Shown in pieces: positions 22,821 through 35,209 of a stretch of 64,000 nt of DNA. The stretch spans positions 235,089-299,088 of the forward strand of contig CANNZV010001114.1 in the NCBI GenBank assembly GCA_947561585.1. The letters run 5' to 3'. Position 1 is the stretch's first letter; every line of letters begins with the position of its first letter. The notes under the pieces are model-generated. The model was not told the DNA's origin and did not search any database. It saw nothing but the letters and a program-made list of their open reading frames with translations. The DNA is from Caprella mutica (Eukaryota; Arthropoda; Malacostraca; Amphipoda; Caprellidae). Position numbers and translations under genes: made by a program.

Positions 22821-23044
22821 AGGAGATGTGGTTTATATGATATTAGCCATATATATATGACAATAAATGTTTAATAATAATAATTACTTATCCATCAAAG
22901 TGGTGTATCTATGATGACAGTTGATGTATTAGAAGTGCTTCTAATTCGCAATTTAAAAGTGTCGTTTCTGATGGAACACAGTGTGTCGGTGGATGTATTG
23001 TATAGTCCATAAGCTGTATATCAAGTCTAATAGACTGATAGATA

Positions 23045-23633
23045 TTAAAGGTCCTCTCCAGGCTCCGAGAAAAAAATGAGTTTATCACATAATATTTTAG
23101 AACTAAGGTCTACGATCATTATTCCGCAAACCGCACACAATTCGGTTCAGTATATATTTTATTAATTGCTTTTAAAAATTTTTAATACTATGTGAGCAAC
23201 AATCGAGCGAATCTCCAACATGACGCTGAGGAAGAAGATTGTACACTCTTTGTTTTGATTTAAAATATAGATTTTTAAACAAACAATGCGTTTTTGGCGT
23301 TCTTTTAATATATTAATTGTTTCTAAAAGTATATAAACGTTTCTATAATAACGTCATCCAAATATAAACCATTAAACGAATAATAAATAGATTTATTAAA
23401 CCATATACCTAGTTGACAATCAAAACAAATGGTGTACATTCTTCTTCTTCAGACTGAAAATTAGAAAGTCGTAAGTAAAATTGGTTTTGTAAAGTTTGGA
23501 TTATAAATATCTTTAAAAGCATATAAAATTTAAAATATGCTATCAAATTTGATGATGTTTGCAGTAAAATAATAAGAAACATTAGCCTCGTTGATTTATG
23601 CAATAAAAAAAATTGCTTGGAGGGGACCTTTAA
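23045..23633. mobile_element. TTAA-flanked MITE, copy 2
   Basis: TTAA at 23045-23048 and 23630-23633. Inverted ends are AGGTCCTCTCCAGGC / TTGGAGGGGACCT, and the interior matches the element at 12613-13171 along its length (GAGTTTAT.ACATAATATT, GTACACTCTTTGTTTTGATT, ATTAGCCTCGTTGA). Two copies in 11 kb show a dispersed family. Confidence 0.75.
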
Positions 23634-23852
23634 CTTAATCATAATATTCAATCATGGGCTGCAGCAAAAATAATCAAAACCATACTGCTACACTGTGTTT
23701 CATCAGATAACGTAATATTTTAATTGCGAATTAGAAAAACTTAAAAATAAGTCAAATACCATTATAGATGCATCACTTTGAAGTAAAAGAAAGGATTTTT
23801 TATTATTAAACATTTATTGTCTTATATCATATGAGGCACATCTCCTGAAGTC

Positions 23853-24288
23853 CTACAAAAGTTGTTGAAAATGACCCCCTCCGATGTGAAGACAGAACGA
23901 TGCACGTTTCAGAACATTCTTGCATACTTTCTTGAGAGTCTTCTTGTTATATTTTTGAGCGGAGATTTGAGCACATTGTATAAGAGACTCATTGGGATTT
24001 TTTTTTATAAACTTATAAACTCGAGTTTGTGCAGCAGCCCATATGCGAAGGTCCAAAGAGTTGAGATCTGGACAAGGTGCTGACCAGGAAATTTATTTCC
24101 GTACTTCTGCTAATCATTCGAACTCGAAACTTTTTTTTAAATTCTAGAGCTGCATTTGTGCAATGTGGTCTTGCATCCACCAAAGTGAAGAAGTTGCAGG
24201 CTGGGCCAAATAATATGCTGGTTTTGAAACCATTAACTGGTAACAAGTTGACATATTCGTTAAGGAATGCTTGAACAATTGGAACCAT
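23853..24288 (-). pseudogene. mariner-type transposase remnant
   Basis: Two overlapping minus-strand frames carry parts of one transposase. Upstream, residues around ILFGPACNFFTLVDARPHCT resemble the second catalytic region (x-DxARPH) of Tc1/mariner-superfamily transposases. Downstream, DLRIWAAAQTRVYKFIKKNP and a terminus RASFCLHIGGGHFQQLL resemble the usual C-terminus of this superfamily. The frame change between them, and absence of an N-terminus, mean it is dead. Confidence 0.45.
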
Positions 24289-26801
24289 TCCATTAATTAT
24301 TGCAACGAAGCATCATACCTATCATTTGTTTTCCAGATATTTCGAAGATTTTCATTCGTATTTTTTTGATGGAGGCAAATTAACTTCTCGTCTGTCCAAG
24401 CGATTCAATTGGCAATGTTGGATGGTTGCTGCATAATCCACTTACAAAACCGCTATTTATGTGGTTTTCGTTAATGGTCGAACTGAAGTTCAATGATAAA
24501 AACGGAAACTAAATGAATGTATGACGATCCTCCACCACGTGGTTTTGGTGTGGATGAAATCTGCTGAAAAGCTTTTCTGTGAAAAAAACTAGTGATTTCT
24601 TCAAAGAAACTCTTCACCTCATGAATCGCAGTTTGTGCTTTTCTGGTATTGTTTTTTTTCTTGTGAATAGAACCAGTTTCATTGAATAGACCACGATATT
24701 TTTGAACTTTTTCAAGTGGTAAGATTTAGCCACCCTTCCATTTATCTTGGGAGAGCATGAATTTTCTGAGTACTGTTGAAAAAGAAGGCGTTTTGGCAAA
24801 CTACAGCGTACAGGACGATGCACTTCTTCTTAAATTCAAAAATATTTTTTAATTGAATAACAAAGCTAATATTAATAGGGTGATAGAAATCCACTCTCTA
24901 TGGACAAAATGGCTTTTACATAACACGACTTGAAGCAATTTAATTTCTCGCATTTCGCAATTTAAAAATGAAGATTTTGATAGAATACAGTGTTCAAGCG
25001 TGTCAAAAGCAATTAAAAATAATCAAATAATTGACATTTCTTCAATTTAGAGGATTAATCCATATATTTTTATTAATCCGTAGATTAATTTTTAAAAAGT
25101 TCAGACCTCAAGGGGGGGGCATCTGCCCCAAATGCCCCCCCCCCCCTTGTATACGCGCCTGGAATGCCTACGGACAAAATGCCTACAGACAAAACGCCTA
25201 ACGGACTAAATGCCTAACGGATAAAATGCCTAAAGGACAAAATCCCTAACGATCAAAATGCCTAACATACAAAATGACTAATGGACAAAATGCCTAACGG
25301 GCAAAATGCCTAACGGGCAAAATGCCTAACGGACTAAATGCCTAACGGATAAAATGCCTAACGGACAAAATCCCTAACGATCAAAATGCCTAACATACAA
25401 AATGACTAATGGACAAAATGCCTAACATACAAAATGACTAATGGACAAAATGCCTAACATACAAAATGACTAATGGACAAAATGCCTAACATACAAAATG
25501 ACTAATGGACAAAATGCCTAACATACAAAATGACTAATAGACAAAATGCCTAACGGGCAAAATGCCTAACGGACAAAATGCCTAAAATGCATTGTAAACT
25601 TTTTTAAATATAGGAATAGTGAACAAAGATTTATAATTTCTAATATGTGAGACCAAGTTGAACAGAGATTTTTGTCTCAGTGAGAGTTCATTAAATCACT
25701 ATCACATTGAATATGAACAATTTCAACTTATATAGCGTGCTTAGTGTAAACACTGTACTATTTTGCTGTGTTTGTGATTTATCACTAAAGTGTTAGATCT
25801 ATTTACCAAATCACTTGATTATAACAATCTTCTTCTATTTTGAATGTTTTCACTAGCCATCTACAGTCTTCTTTTATTTTATTTTATTTTTTTCATTAGA
25901 TATCTATAAACATTTCATTCTATTTTTATTTTAAAATATTTTTTATTTTGTTAGATAACTACAATATATATCAATTTATCATCTTCAATCTATAGTGATG
26001 TCTATCGTTGCTTTTGAAATTCTAAAGCACGTTGTGTAATTTCAGTGTTTATTTAAGTTAGTGCTGATATTCAATAAACTACCCATATGCTTATAAACAA
26101 ACCCGCTGGTATTGTATTATTTCATTATCTTGGTATTAGAAGTTCCGTTCGAAAAAATATTATATTATTCTCTTTGAATTAAAACTGAGACGAATTATAC
26201 ATATATTATTTACTTAGGTTTTTCATAAATAAAAAAAGAATACATTATTTGATGTTCAATGATAAGGTTAATTACAATATAATGTATTCTGTTTTATTTT
26301 TACTTATAATCATTTCATTAAAGATATCACTTCAATATTTCCAATTTGGCCCTTATATCAAAATATTGAGTTTATTTTATTATTCTCTTTCCAAAATTCT
26401 TTTACGTCATTATTCTACTATTTATATATTCAAATATTCATATATTTTGTACATTAGGCATTTTGTCCGTTAGGCATTTTGTCCATTATGCATTTTGTCC
26501 ATTAGGCATTTTGTCCATTATGCATTTTGTCCATTAGGCATTTTGTCCTAGTACCGTGCAATACACACCAGGAAGTATGTATTAGGTATTGTATATATTT
26601 AATGTAAGAGAATAATATAAAATAGATTCAATGTTCCAGCAATTAAAATTTTCTAATTTCAATAGTCATTACATCTAAAAATAAGTAACTAATTGTACTC
26701 TAATTGAACACTTTTAAAGTTTTACATTTTCCCCATCTCTTGAAATGCTAACAATGTTTAACACTAAGGTAACTATTTCGACAAACAGTCTCATGACTCA
26801 C

Positions 26802-26979
26802 GTGTTTGAGTCTTTGTTAGACTTTACTGGTGCTAGGCTGCTGATTATACTGCAGACAGATTCTAGAGAGTCACAAGGTGTGTCCGTTAAACGAAGCTCA
26901 GGGTGCCAACCATAGGAGTTACGGGGCAATGGGTAGCTGTTATCACCGAGACTCTCACCTTCATACTTGAACATAAACT
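26802..26979 (-). CDS. NLR-like gene, exon 9 (cassette 2)
   Basis: 178 nt between acceptor TTATTGTTACAG and donor GTGAGT, entered in phase 1 and left in phase 2. It encodes FMFKYEGESLGDNSYPLPRN, then SYGWHPELRLTDTPCDSLES, then a helical VCSIISSLAP stretch. It has the same length and phases as exon 4 and shares F.FK, PLPRN, G..P.L..TD.P and the ending DS.T. The LRLTDTPxxSLESVxxIxxxL stretch reads like a leucine-rich repeat. Unrecognised elsewhere; the segment between 26980 and 28150 is AT-rich intron without other features. Confidence 0.78.
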
Positions 26980-28010
26980 CTGTAACAATAAGTTAGAAAT
27001 AACAGATGATTGTAAGACTTAACCTGCATAACTACATGGTGTACCATGTACGTGATGATTATAATCGAGATTATGAACAAAGTAATATCATAATGTAGGT
27101 AATATACTTTTACTTTATTCAAATGATAATTTATAATGTAATAGATTGGGATTTAATTCAAATGGATATATATAAAGGATTATATAGAATACATATAGAG
27201 AATATAAAATACAATTAATTGACTTTAAAATAAATATATAAAGAGACTACGAAAATAAATGCCCTAACCTTTTTTCAAAATTCGAAGTATTTTCCAGTTA
27301 TTACGAGAAATAAAAATAGAAAATAAATGTTCACAGTGGTTATCATTTTTGTGACGAAAATAAAAGAAATATTTTGTATGAATGAAAATATTATAATTCT
27401 TATATATTATGGGATTGTTTATTGTTTATTGCTCACAAAAATGTAATTGGACAACATATGCTAATTTCATACTATTAATAGGAAGCAGCCCCTTGAAGCT
27501 AGTGCTTATGGGACAATTAAAATCTTAAATAAACACAAAAATGAAATACAAAATATCTACCTACAGTACAAAAATAAACTTTATTTAGAACATTGGAAAT
27601 TTAAAAAAACATGGTAAGATTAGTTAGAAAGTTAAAGTAAAAGGATATTGTAAACTGATGCGTTGGAAATTATGGAAAACATATTTATTCATATAATAAT
27701 ATAATTTAATTTGTAATTTATTTAAATTAATGAAAGTATAAATACCACTTATGAATCTAGGTACTTTAATTACTGAAATAATATAATTAATACTTTATAA
27801 TTGATCATTTAGATAATTTATATTGTCCCTAATTTAAGTATTTATCTAGCTATATTAAGTAATTTGTTATGATGTAAAAGACAGCATTCAACACAGAGTA
27901 ATGACGTCACGTGACGGAAAATATGTCTTTATCGGCACCAAAATGATGATAAATAAAATGAGAAAATGGTGCTAGGGAAATGAAGTAAGATATTCCTAGA
28001 GATGTTATTT

Positions 28011-28080
28011 GAAATTTTCGAATGTATATACTATATACATTCGAAAATTTCAAATTTCAAACCTATATACTATATAGGTT
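28011..28080. repeat. two consecutive near-perfect palindromes
   Basis: GAAATTTTCGAATGTATATA (28011-28030), one C, then its exact complement (28032-28051) forms a 20-bp-arm hairpin. Nine bases later AACCTATATA, one C, TATATAGGTT (28060-28080) forms a 10-bp-arm hairpin. Both share the core TATATACTATATA. Confidence 0.9.
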
Positions 28081-28150
28081 CCAACTCCTTTTCGATAAAT
28101 ATTTATTTAGTATTGGATTACAATGATTATTAACCCCCTCATTTTTAGTA

Positions 28151-29274
28151 TACAGGGTGGCGCAAAAAAGAAAGGAAACCTATTTTCAAATTAGTTTATT
28201 TTACAAACTATTAAAGTTTGGATTTTTCTAAAAACAAAATATTTTTTTATAATTTTTCTGCATCTTTCATGAAAATCTGTTTCACTTATGACTAAAATTA
28301 AACATCCTGCAGCGAATTGAAAAAATATAAATAAAAAGGGCTTGCGTGAGGACGAAAAACACAAAAAGACTTCAGAATAGGTATAATGTATTTCCATATG
28401 GTAGTAGTAGTAAAATTTAAAATAAATGCTATTTTTCATTTAATTAACTTTTTGTTTATCGACTCCTTCATTCATGGAAATATTTCTTCATCGCCAATCA
28501 CGATGTCTTCTCCAAAACGAGCATTTCTTTGCAGAAACCCTCTTGAAAAATTTAGACTGCGGTAAATCAGTTCTAAGAGTTCGATCTTTACATGCTTCTT
28601 GAAAGAATGATACTTCACATCGTGTTTAACAATTCGGTGAAATGTGTCTTTAGTGATGTATAATTCATTCCTTCTGATTGATATTTTTGGATTCTCAATA
28701 AATTGTTCATGAATAAGATTAACGTTTTCATGTGTTCGTTCTGTTCTCCTGTCAATATGGTTTTATAGTTGGTGAAAATCTTTCCTGAAAGCTATGTTCA
28801 AAATGAGATTGAATCTGTTTGAAGTTTCCAGTGTTTAAGTTACTTGTCACAACAAAAACTGTTCTTTTGAAAGCTGCATTTTGAGGGTTTCGAATAGGAG
28901 ATACAATTTAACGGCAAACCGATTTTATTAAAGATATCAATTTTATATCAAACATCAATTCTCAAATGATAATTAATGATTTAATTGTCTTGTATTTGTT
29001 ACAGAAAATAATACAATTTTATATTTTTACATCCATATGAAATGAATTATACTATTGTAATTATTTTCATATATTTCGTCCTCGCGCAAGCCATTTTTAA
29101 TTACCTTTTTTCACTTCAGGATATTTAATTTTTGTCTTAACTTGAACAGATTGTCAAAATAGATGCAGAAAAGGTGAAGGAATAGAACTATGTTTTTAGA
29201 AAATTTCCAGCTTTAATAGTTTGTAAAATGAACTAGCTTGAAAATAGGTTTCCTTTTTTTTGCGCCACCCTGTA
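28151..29274. mobile_element. TA-target TIR element (CAGGGTGGCGCAAAAAA ends)
   Basis: Flanked by TA, with inverted ends CAGGGTGGCGCAAAAAAGAA and TTTTTTTTGCGCCACCCTG; similarity continues about 100 bp inward (GGAAACCTATTTTCAA, AAACTATTAAAG). TA targets and CAGGGTG ends indicate a Tc1/mariner-superfamily element. The interior 28440-28900 may be decayed transposase, but no convincing motif was found. Confidence 0.7.
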
Positions 29275-30239
29275 CAGTATGGGCCACAAAAATGTTTCAA
29301 ACACTTATAAATCGTTAGCCAATAGACGAAAAAACTGTGTCTTGGTCTCTTTTTCTCTGCCTCTTATTGTACTATTAACAGGTAAAAGCATTTTTGAACT
29401 GATGGACATAGTTTAAGAACAAGTAAGCAAAGAGTGAGGGTGATTATTTTTGTCATTGCGCGAAGGTTATTCTTAGAGCTAACTCTGTGATTTAACTTAC
29501 TAAAAGACAGTGAAAAAAAAAAAAAAATGGTGGACATTATAAAGCAGGGTGCTTGGAAATTGAACAACTTTCATTGGCATTTTGATCTCATTCAAGTTTT
29601 CACTATGAATATATATTCTTTGCTTGTTCATTGCATGGTTAAGGTCCCGTTTCATACATGCATTTTTAACACCGCAGAAAAAAAGCTCGTCTTAAAATAT
29701 GTTCACACTTGCGTTTTTTTATCGCTGATGAAAAAGTCACATTAAATTTTTACTTCAGCGATGAAAAAACGCAAGTTTGAACACATTTTAAGAAGAGCTA
29801 TTTTTCCACGCTGTCAAAAATGTAAGTGTGAAGTGGGCCTTAACCATACAATGAACAACGAAGAACAAATATTCCTAGTGAAAACTTCAATTAAATCAAA
29901 ATGTCACTGAAGTTGTTCTATTTTCTAAAGAAGAAGTGTAAGCACCCTGCATCATAATGTCTACCATTATAGTTTTTTCCCTTTTACTCACTACCTTTTA
30001 GTATGTGAAATCACAGAGTTACCTCTAGGAATAACCTTCGCACAATGACAAAAATAATCACCCTCAATCTTTGCTTACCTATTCTTAAACTATATGTCCA
30101 TCAGTTCAAAAATGTTCTTACCTGTTAATAGTACAAGAAGAGGCGGAGAAAAAGAGACCAAGATACAGTTTCTTCGTCCATTGGCTAACGATTTACAGGC
30201 ATTTGAAAAAGCGGAAACATTTTTGTGGCCCATACTGTA
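29273..30239. mobile_element. nearly full-length palindromic MITE
   Basis: From CAGTATGGGCCACAAAAATG at 29275 to its complement ending at 30237, the two halves are inverted copies of one another almost to the centre (about 29743), with arms of about 470-480 bp. TA flanks both ends; the left TA (29273-29274) is also the right TA of the preceding element. Small ORFs in the arms are mirror images and not genes. Confidence 0.8.
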
Positions 30240-30664
30240 TAGCTCCCCTAATAATGTGACCAACTTCCAGAGATTTCATGAATTTTAAGTTTGCAGTTCT
30301 TTCAACAATTTTTCATACTAGATTATATGGTGTGACGTTCTTAGTGGATTTTCATGTTCTATCACTACTTGATATAAAATATGACCTTCATTATTCAATA
30401 CCATTTATTGGTCATTCAGAAAATATTGCCCCGCCCCCACCAAAAATGAGGTGGGGGTTTATGATGAGGGTTGGGGATATATAGATGCTTGAGAATGTGT
30501 TTTTTATCGTCAAATTGTGTCTGCACCTCAAAAATAATTTGTGAATAATAAGATTAAGCAAAACTGCGACCAATGAAGAATAATTTCCTCCCCCCACCCA
30601 CAGGAGGAATATATAGTATATGTACCCGTTAAAAATAACGTGTTTTCTATAGTATTAATATTGG

Positions 30665-30740
30665 TGTAGCTTAAGGCTACGGTTACCATGGATGCGTATT
30701 CGAGCGATTCAGAGTACGGTTACTATGGATGCGTATTCTA
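30665..30740. repeat. short direct repeat with GGATGCGTATTC
   Basis: TACGGTTACCATGGATGCGTATTCGAG and TACGGTTACTATGGATGCGTATTCTAG lie about 40 bp apart. Otherwise 30240-31834 is intron sequence in which no gene or element is recognised, apart from poly-G/poly-C stretches near 31615. Confidence 0.7.
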
Positions 30741-31834
30741 GAGATTTTTCGCACTGACGACCTCGGATGAAAAACAAACTCATACTTTCCAATGAGAGTG
30801 TATTAAAGTGGCAGCGAATTAGTCGTCAGAATACGTACAAAGTCGTCAGAACAATTTCAGCGTTCAAACAAGTTTGATTTTTTTATGCGACTAGCTACAG
30901 TTTTCGGTCATTTATGTGTTTAATTAAAATTAATTCTCTTGTTTTCGATTGCTATTACTGTTTACCCATCCGTTTTGGAAATATACTATTTGATACTATC
31001 AGGAATAATACAGATATTATTTAACTAAACATAATATACATTTTTTTATATAAAGGCTTGAATTTGTAGTTACTGTGCACAATATTTATTTTAAATAAAA
31101 TTGAATATCCTTGAATAGTTATAGTTATTATATAAAAATTATTCTCATTATTTTTCTATTTAGGTATTTCAAAACCTTTGTCAAGTGAAAATAATAACCA
31201 AAGTAACGCCGCGTAAATTATTTCATAGGCACACATGTAGATGTTTAATTCCCCCCGAACGCTACCTTCAAAAAATAGTTTAGACCCCAATATTAATTGG
31301 CAGAACCATACTAACGATCAGAAAAAGTGTAAAGTGTAACCACCTTAATTGCTTTAACGATGAGTTCTGACGATAAACATATATAAATTTACTATCATTC
31401 TGAAGAAGCGGGCACCAAATAAAAAAAAAAACTACGGAAATCATTAGAATAGATACTTCAATGGGTTTTTTTTCGCCTCTGATAACATGAATCATGAAAA
31501 GTATGCATATTTTAAAGGTGATATATAATGAATAATGATGCATAGTTATTTACTTCCACCTCACATTAATGGGGGACTGGGGGTTTGATATCATATTAAA
31601 TGAAATACAAGGATGAGGGGGGGGGGGTCCTCTCCCAGTAAGAAAATGAACTGCAATGGACAAGTAAATATTGAAAGATTTAAGTCATAATTCAGTTAAA
31701 TATTAAATTTTTCAATTGATAATGTATATAGTGTAAATAATGGGTTTCTATTAAAATATTTAAGCTCGTATTAAATATATTCACAAACATACAGTTGAGG
31801 AATAATTCATGAATTTTCAAATATTTACACATAC

Positions 31835-31995
31835 CCATGACATATTTTGTCTCCACGCCGTTCAGGATGTTCAGTTGGTGATCTCTCACCGATGTACTGC
31901 TGATTCTGACGCTGCGTGTCTTAGTTAGTTTACTCTTCAGAACATTCAAATTGAAAATTGAGTCAAGGCAGCCAAAGAAGTTTACGATGTTGCAC
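31835..31995 (-). CDS. NLR-like gene, exon 8 (LRR-like, cassette 2)
   Basis: 161 nt between acceptor TTTTCTGTTTCAG and donor GTATGT, phase 2 in and phase 1 out. It encodes CNIVNFFGCLDSIFNLNVLK, then SKLTKTRSVRISSTSVRDHQ, then LNILNGVETKYVM. The shared frame C.I..F.GCL...F...VL.SKL..., plus a closing xILxGxxT, matches exon 3, which has identical phases. Pattern suggests one divergent leucine-rich repeat followed by a linker. Confidence 0.78.
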
Positions 31996-32384
31996 CTGAA
32001 ACAGAAAACTAATCAACTGCAGGTAATTACAGGGTAAGCTAGCGCAATTAATAGTACCAAAGATGTTCAGTTTCTTCTGTATGGTAAAACATTTCAATGA
32101 GGATTTAATTTGTAATAGATATTTATTATTATTTAAGTTATTTTGTTTAGGGCTGACTTTATAATAATGTTTTCAGGAGAAGATATACCGTGAAAACTGT
32201 TTTTAATTAGATTCAATAACGCATATCCCGTTTGTATGAAGTTAACGAATCATTTGTTTGAATTAATGTTCCAAGTGATGAGTATTTGAATCAGAACAAT
32301 TTTTTCAACTTTTTATTGTATGAAATTAAATGAGTTGAACTCAATAGCTGTGTGAGGAAAAATATTTAAATAAATATTTAAATA

Positions 32385-32786
32385 TTAGTTTAACAATTAG
32401 TTTAACCATTAGTTCAACTATTAGTTAAACTATTAGTTTAACTATTAGTTTAACTATTAGTTTAACTATTAGTTTAACTATTAGTTTAACTATTAGTTTA
32501 ACTATTAGTTTAACTATTAGTTTAACTATTAGTTTAACTATTAGTTTAACTATTAGTTTAACTATTAGTTTAACTATTAGTTTAACTATTAGTTTAACTA
32601 TTAGTTTAACTATTAGTTTAACTATTAGTTTAACTATTAGCTTAACTATTAGTTTAACTATTAGTTTAACTATTACCTTAACTATTAGTTTAACTATTAG
32701 TTTAACTATTACCTTAACTATTAGTTTAACTATTAGTTTAACTATTAGTTTAACTATTACCTTAACTATTAGTTTAACTATTCAAA
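32385..32786. repeat. 12-bp satellite TTTAACTATTAG, about 32 copies
   Basis: Very regular array; variants GCTTAAC and CCTTAAC appear at intervals in the right third, suggesting expansion of a 3-4-unit block. It lies in the intron between exons 7 and 8. Confidence 0.95.
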
Positions 32787-33811
32787 TTAATGAGTTATTA
32801 TTAGTTTAAAATTTTAACTTATAGAATTACATTTTGATATAAAATACATAACAGTAACGTGTATAAATTTAGTAAATAAATTAGAATTAATTATTTTACC
32901 TCAACTTGAACTATTAATGAACAAATTTAGATAATTAATTAATACGGTTTTTCATCACTTTATTTAATAGTTGCAGATAGATTAAATTAAATTACTTGTA
33001 AATAACAATGAAATATTTACATACAGAAACTAAATTAAAATGGTGTACGTTTTTCTTGGAGAGAAATTCCTTTGTTTTGAGGTGAGAATATGTCAGAAAA
33101 TCGTAGAATTTGAATGATTACAGAGCTGGAAATATTTTACAAAAATTTTTCATCCGATCGGTCGGGAAAATACAAATATAGTCAATGAAAATGGAATGAT
33201 TTCGATTATTCAAAGTTTCTAAATTGTGAGAAGATTAATAATTTCAACGTATTCTCTATTTGCAGTTTGTAGATTTCAATATTTTTATTGACTGAGCACT
33301 TTTTAGAACAATAACATTTACCCCTAGTAACCTAGGAACTGGTTCATGTGCACCAGTCCTCATGAAAAAATATTAATAATTTTATTTTTAAACCGATTTG
33401 GAAGCTGTCTTTTCATGACTTTTTTTTTCTAAATACATACGATTATACAAGAAATAAGTTGATAAATAAAAATATACTCATATTATGAGCATTCATTCAA
33501 ATATACAGGGTGCCTCGAAGAAACCGAAACACAACTTTAACTCTTTAAAGTCTGGTGGCATATATTTTGTACCTTACTGTTGATTACAATTAATACATGG
33601 TGGTACAGAAAGTAAACCAGCATAAAAGACACTTTCAAGCCAAGTGGTGCATATTCCATACTACCATAAGGGTTACGGTTAATGCTCAGTGGTATTGGAA
33701 TTGTACCACCTCTAACAATATAGTTGGTGTACTGCTCAGCAGCTCAAATTTTGAATCACCTACAGGAATGCTTAGCAAATAGGACATTTTTTTCCCTGAA
33801 AAAGGTGGGCC

Positions 33812-34690
33812 TGTGTGGTGACCCTAATCACACTCTTTATTAAATTCTAGTTTACTCTTAGGTTCCAATATTTTCTTCCCTTCTTAAATGTTCTAGAATG
33901 TTCTCTTTGTCCCTTTTTATGTCTAAACTAATAGTAGGTATTTTTCATTTATTATTTGTATAGTTGCCTAGTATATTTATCTATGTTTAGTTTTAGAATA
34001 GTTTTATATTTATGTTTTCCTTATCACTTCATCTAATATTATAATTAATTAGGAATATAGAAATGGCTGGCATTGAGCTATGTGCCAAGTGCACGAGGTT
34101 ACACTCGCAGTATATAAAGCGGTGGCGTGCTTTAGCTTCCTCTTCTACTCCTCGAACTCAACAAGTCATGTTGCAGTTTTAGAGCGCTCCTCCACGGCGT
34201 CTACCAACCTACGCAATGGGGAGCTTACTTCTGCCTACAACTACGTACCTGCACTTTAGCAAACGGTAACAACCATAAATCTAGTGCAACTTCAAACCTA
34301 CAGTAAACTACCTACCTACCCATCAAGTCGAGAACTACTTACCTACCTAACTAACAACCTACCGACTTACTACGAATTACCAACTGGTAACTACGCTAAC
34401 TAAAGATTGCAACCTAACTTCTAGAATATTTCCAAAATTATACTTTACTTCATACTAATAGTTATTTAATTAATTAATCATTTCTTGACTTAGCAATATT
34501 ATTTATTGTGTATTACAATAATTATCATTTCTTATATAGGTATAGGTATTATTTCAATAATTAATAACTAAACTATTTGTGTGTGTTTCACTAACCTTGG
34601 TTGGTACCTATAACTAAATTCTCACTTTAAATAATAATAAATTTGTTCTTTAAATACTCACTTTACCTGTAAGTGTTAGGGTTAGTATAT
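33812..34690 (+). repeat. possible solo LTR
   Basis: A stretch beginning TGTGGTGACCCTAATCAC contains TATATAAAGCGGTGGCG (about 34114) followed by a pyrimidine-rich start-site-like region and later AATAATAAATTT. This layout is LTR-like, but the 3' boundary and target duplication could not be fixed, and no primer site follows. Confidence 0.25.
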
Positions 34691-35015
34691 TTCATAAACT
34701 ATTGAACGTACATGTACCTTTCTGGTATTTTTTTCATTGTTTAACCCTTCTCCATCCACAGTTAAATTTTCATTTAGTTTTATCAATTTTTACAAATGTT
34801 ATAAGGATTTTATTGATGGGTAGTGAAAATTCCTTTTGCATAAATAGTTAGAAAACGTAGGAAATATTTGTTTCTAATCTTTGCTTGTTAATTTTATTTT
34901 AAATGTATAATTATTCTTTGGCGTTTTCCAATGGATGTGTAAAAATTAAATGAAGGATTTTATGAAGAGAAAATATTGATTAGACAATTTGTTAAGATTT
35001 TATAACAGTTTTATT

Positions 35016-35209
35016 AAAGGCTGCTTCACACATGTCATGGATCCGTCCGGGATTTTTTATCACTGAGGAGAACCGGTACTGTGTGAATGTGTCCGTTGAA
35101 ATTAATGTAAAGATACATTTTCCGCTGACACCGAATCACTGAGAGGAAAGTGACGGAGACGGACCGGTGACGTGCCGGACAGATCCCGGTGATCTGTGAA
35201 GCAGCCTTT
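35016..35209. mobile_element. about 194-bp MITE, AAAGGCTGCTTCACA ends
   Basis: Perfect 15-bp inverted ends, AAAGGCTGCTTCACA and TGTGAAGCAGCCTTT. The interior is GC-richer than surroundings, with ATCCGTCCGGGAT and AGATCCCGGTGAT also inverted. An ORF across it is fortuitous. Confidence 0.75.

Larger units (their letters stand above)
21231..25169. mobile_element. hAT-like element with perfect 8-bp target duplication, composite
   Basis: GAATGCCT at 21231-21238 and 25162-25169 brackets ends CAGGGGCGTATC..and its near complement GTATACGCGCCTG, each followed by a run of G or C. CAGGG ends with 8-bp duplications fit hAT. Internally, 21500-21800 and 24610-24840 are inverted copies of one another (CATCGTCCTGTAC..CTTGTGAATAGAACCAG), and the interior holds decayed mariner-type transposase pieces and a TTAA element. 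No intact hAT transposase was found. The 8-bp duplication is itself a unit of the surrounding foldback repeat, so it proves insertion into that array. Confidence 0.65.
21210..26564. mobile_element. foldback-type element 2, GGACAAAATGCCTAAC ends, with nested hAT
   Basis: A 9-bp duplication GTGCAATAC lies at 21210-21218 and 26556-26564. The right end is GGCATTTTGTCCTAGTACC (its complement begins GGTACTAGGAC, as in element 1), preceded by inverted TTAGGCATTTTGTCC repeats (26455-26550). The left array of GGACAAAATGCCTAAC units begins at about 21225, is split by a hAT-like insertion (21239-25161), and resumes to 25590 with about 30 units of about 14-15 bp. The centre, 25600-26450, is AT-rich without a recognisable protein. 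It lies in the intron between exons 9 and 10 of the NLR-like gene. Confidence 0.7.

Noticed and set aside
22537..22860. 107-codon plus-strand ORF
   Set aside because: Antisense of the transposase-like relic at 22425-22820 in a composite transposon.
30278..30597. Overlapping ORFs on both strands near a poly-C/poly-G stretch
   Set aside because: Both are short, antisense to one another and compositionally biased; the segment is intronic.
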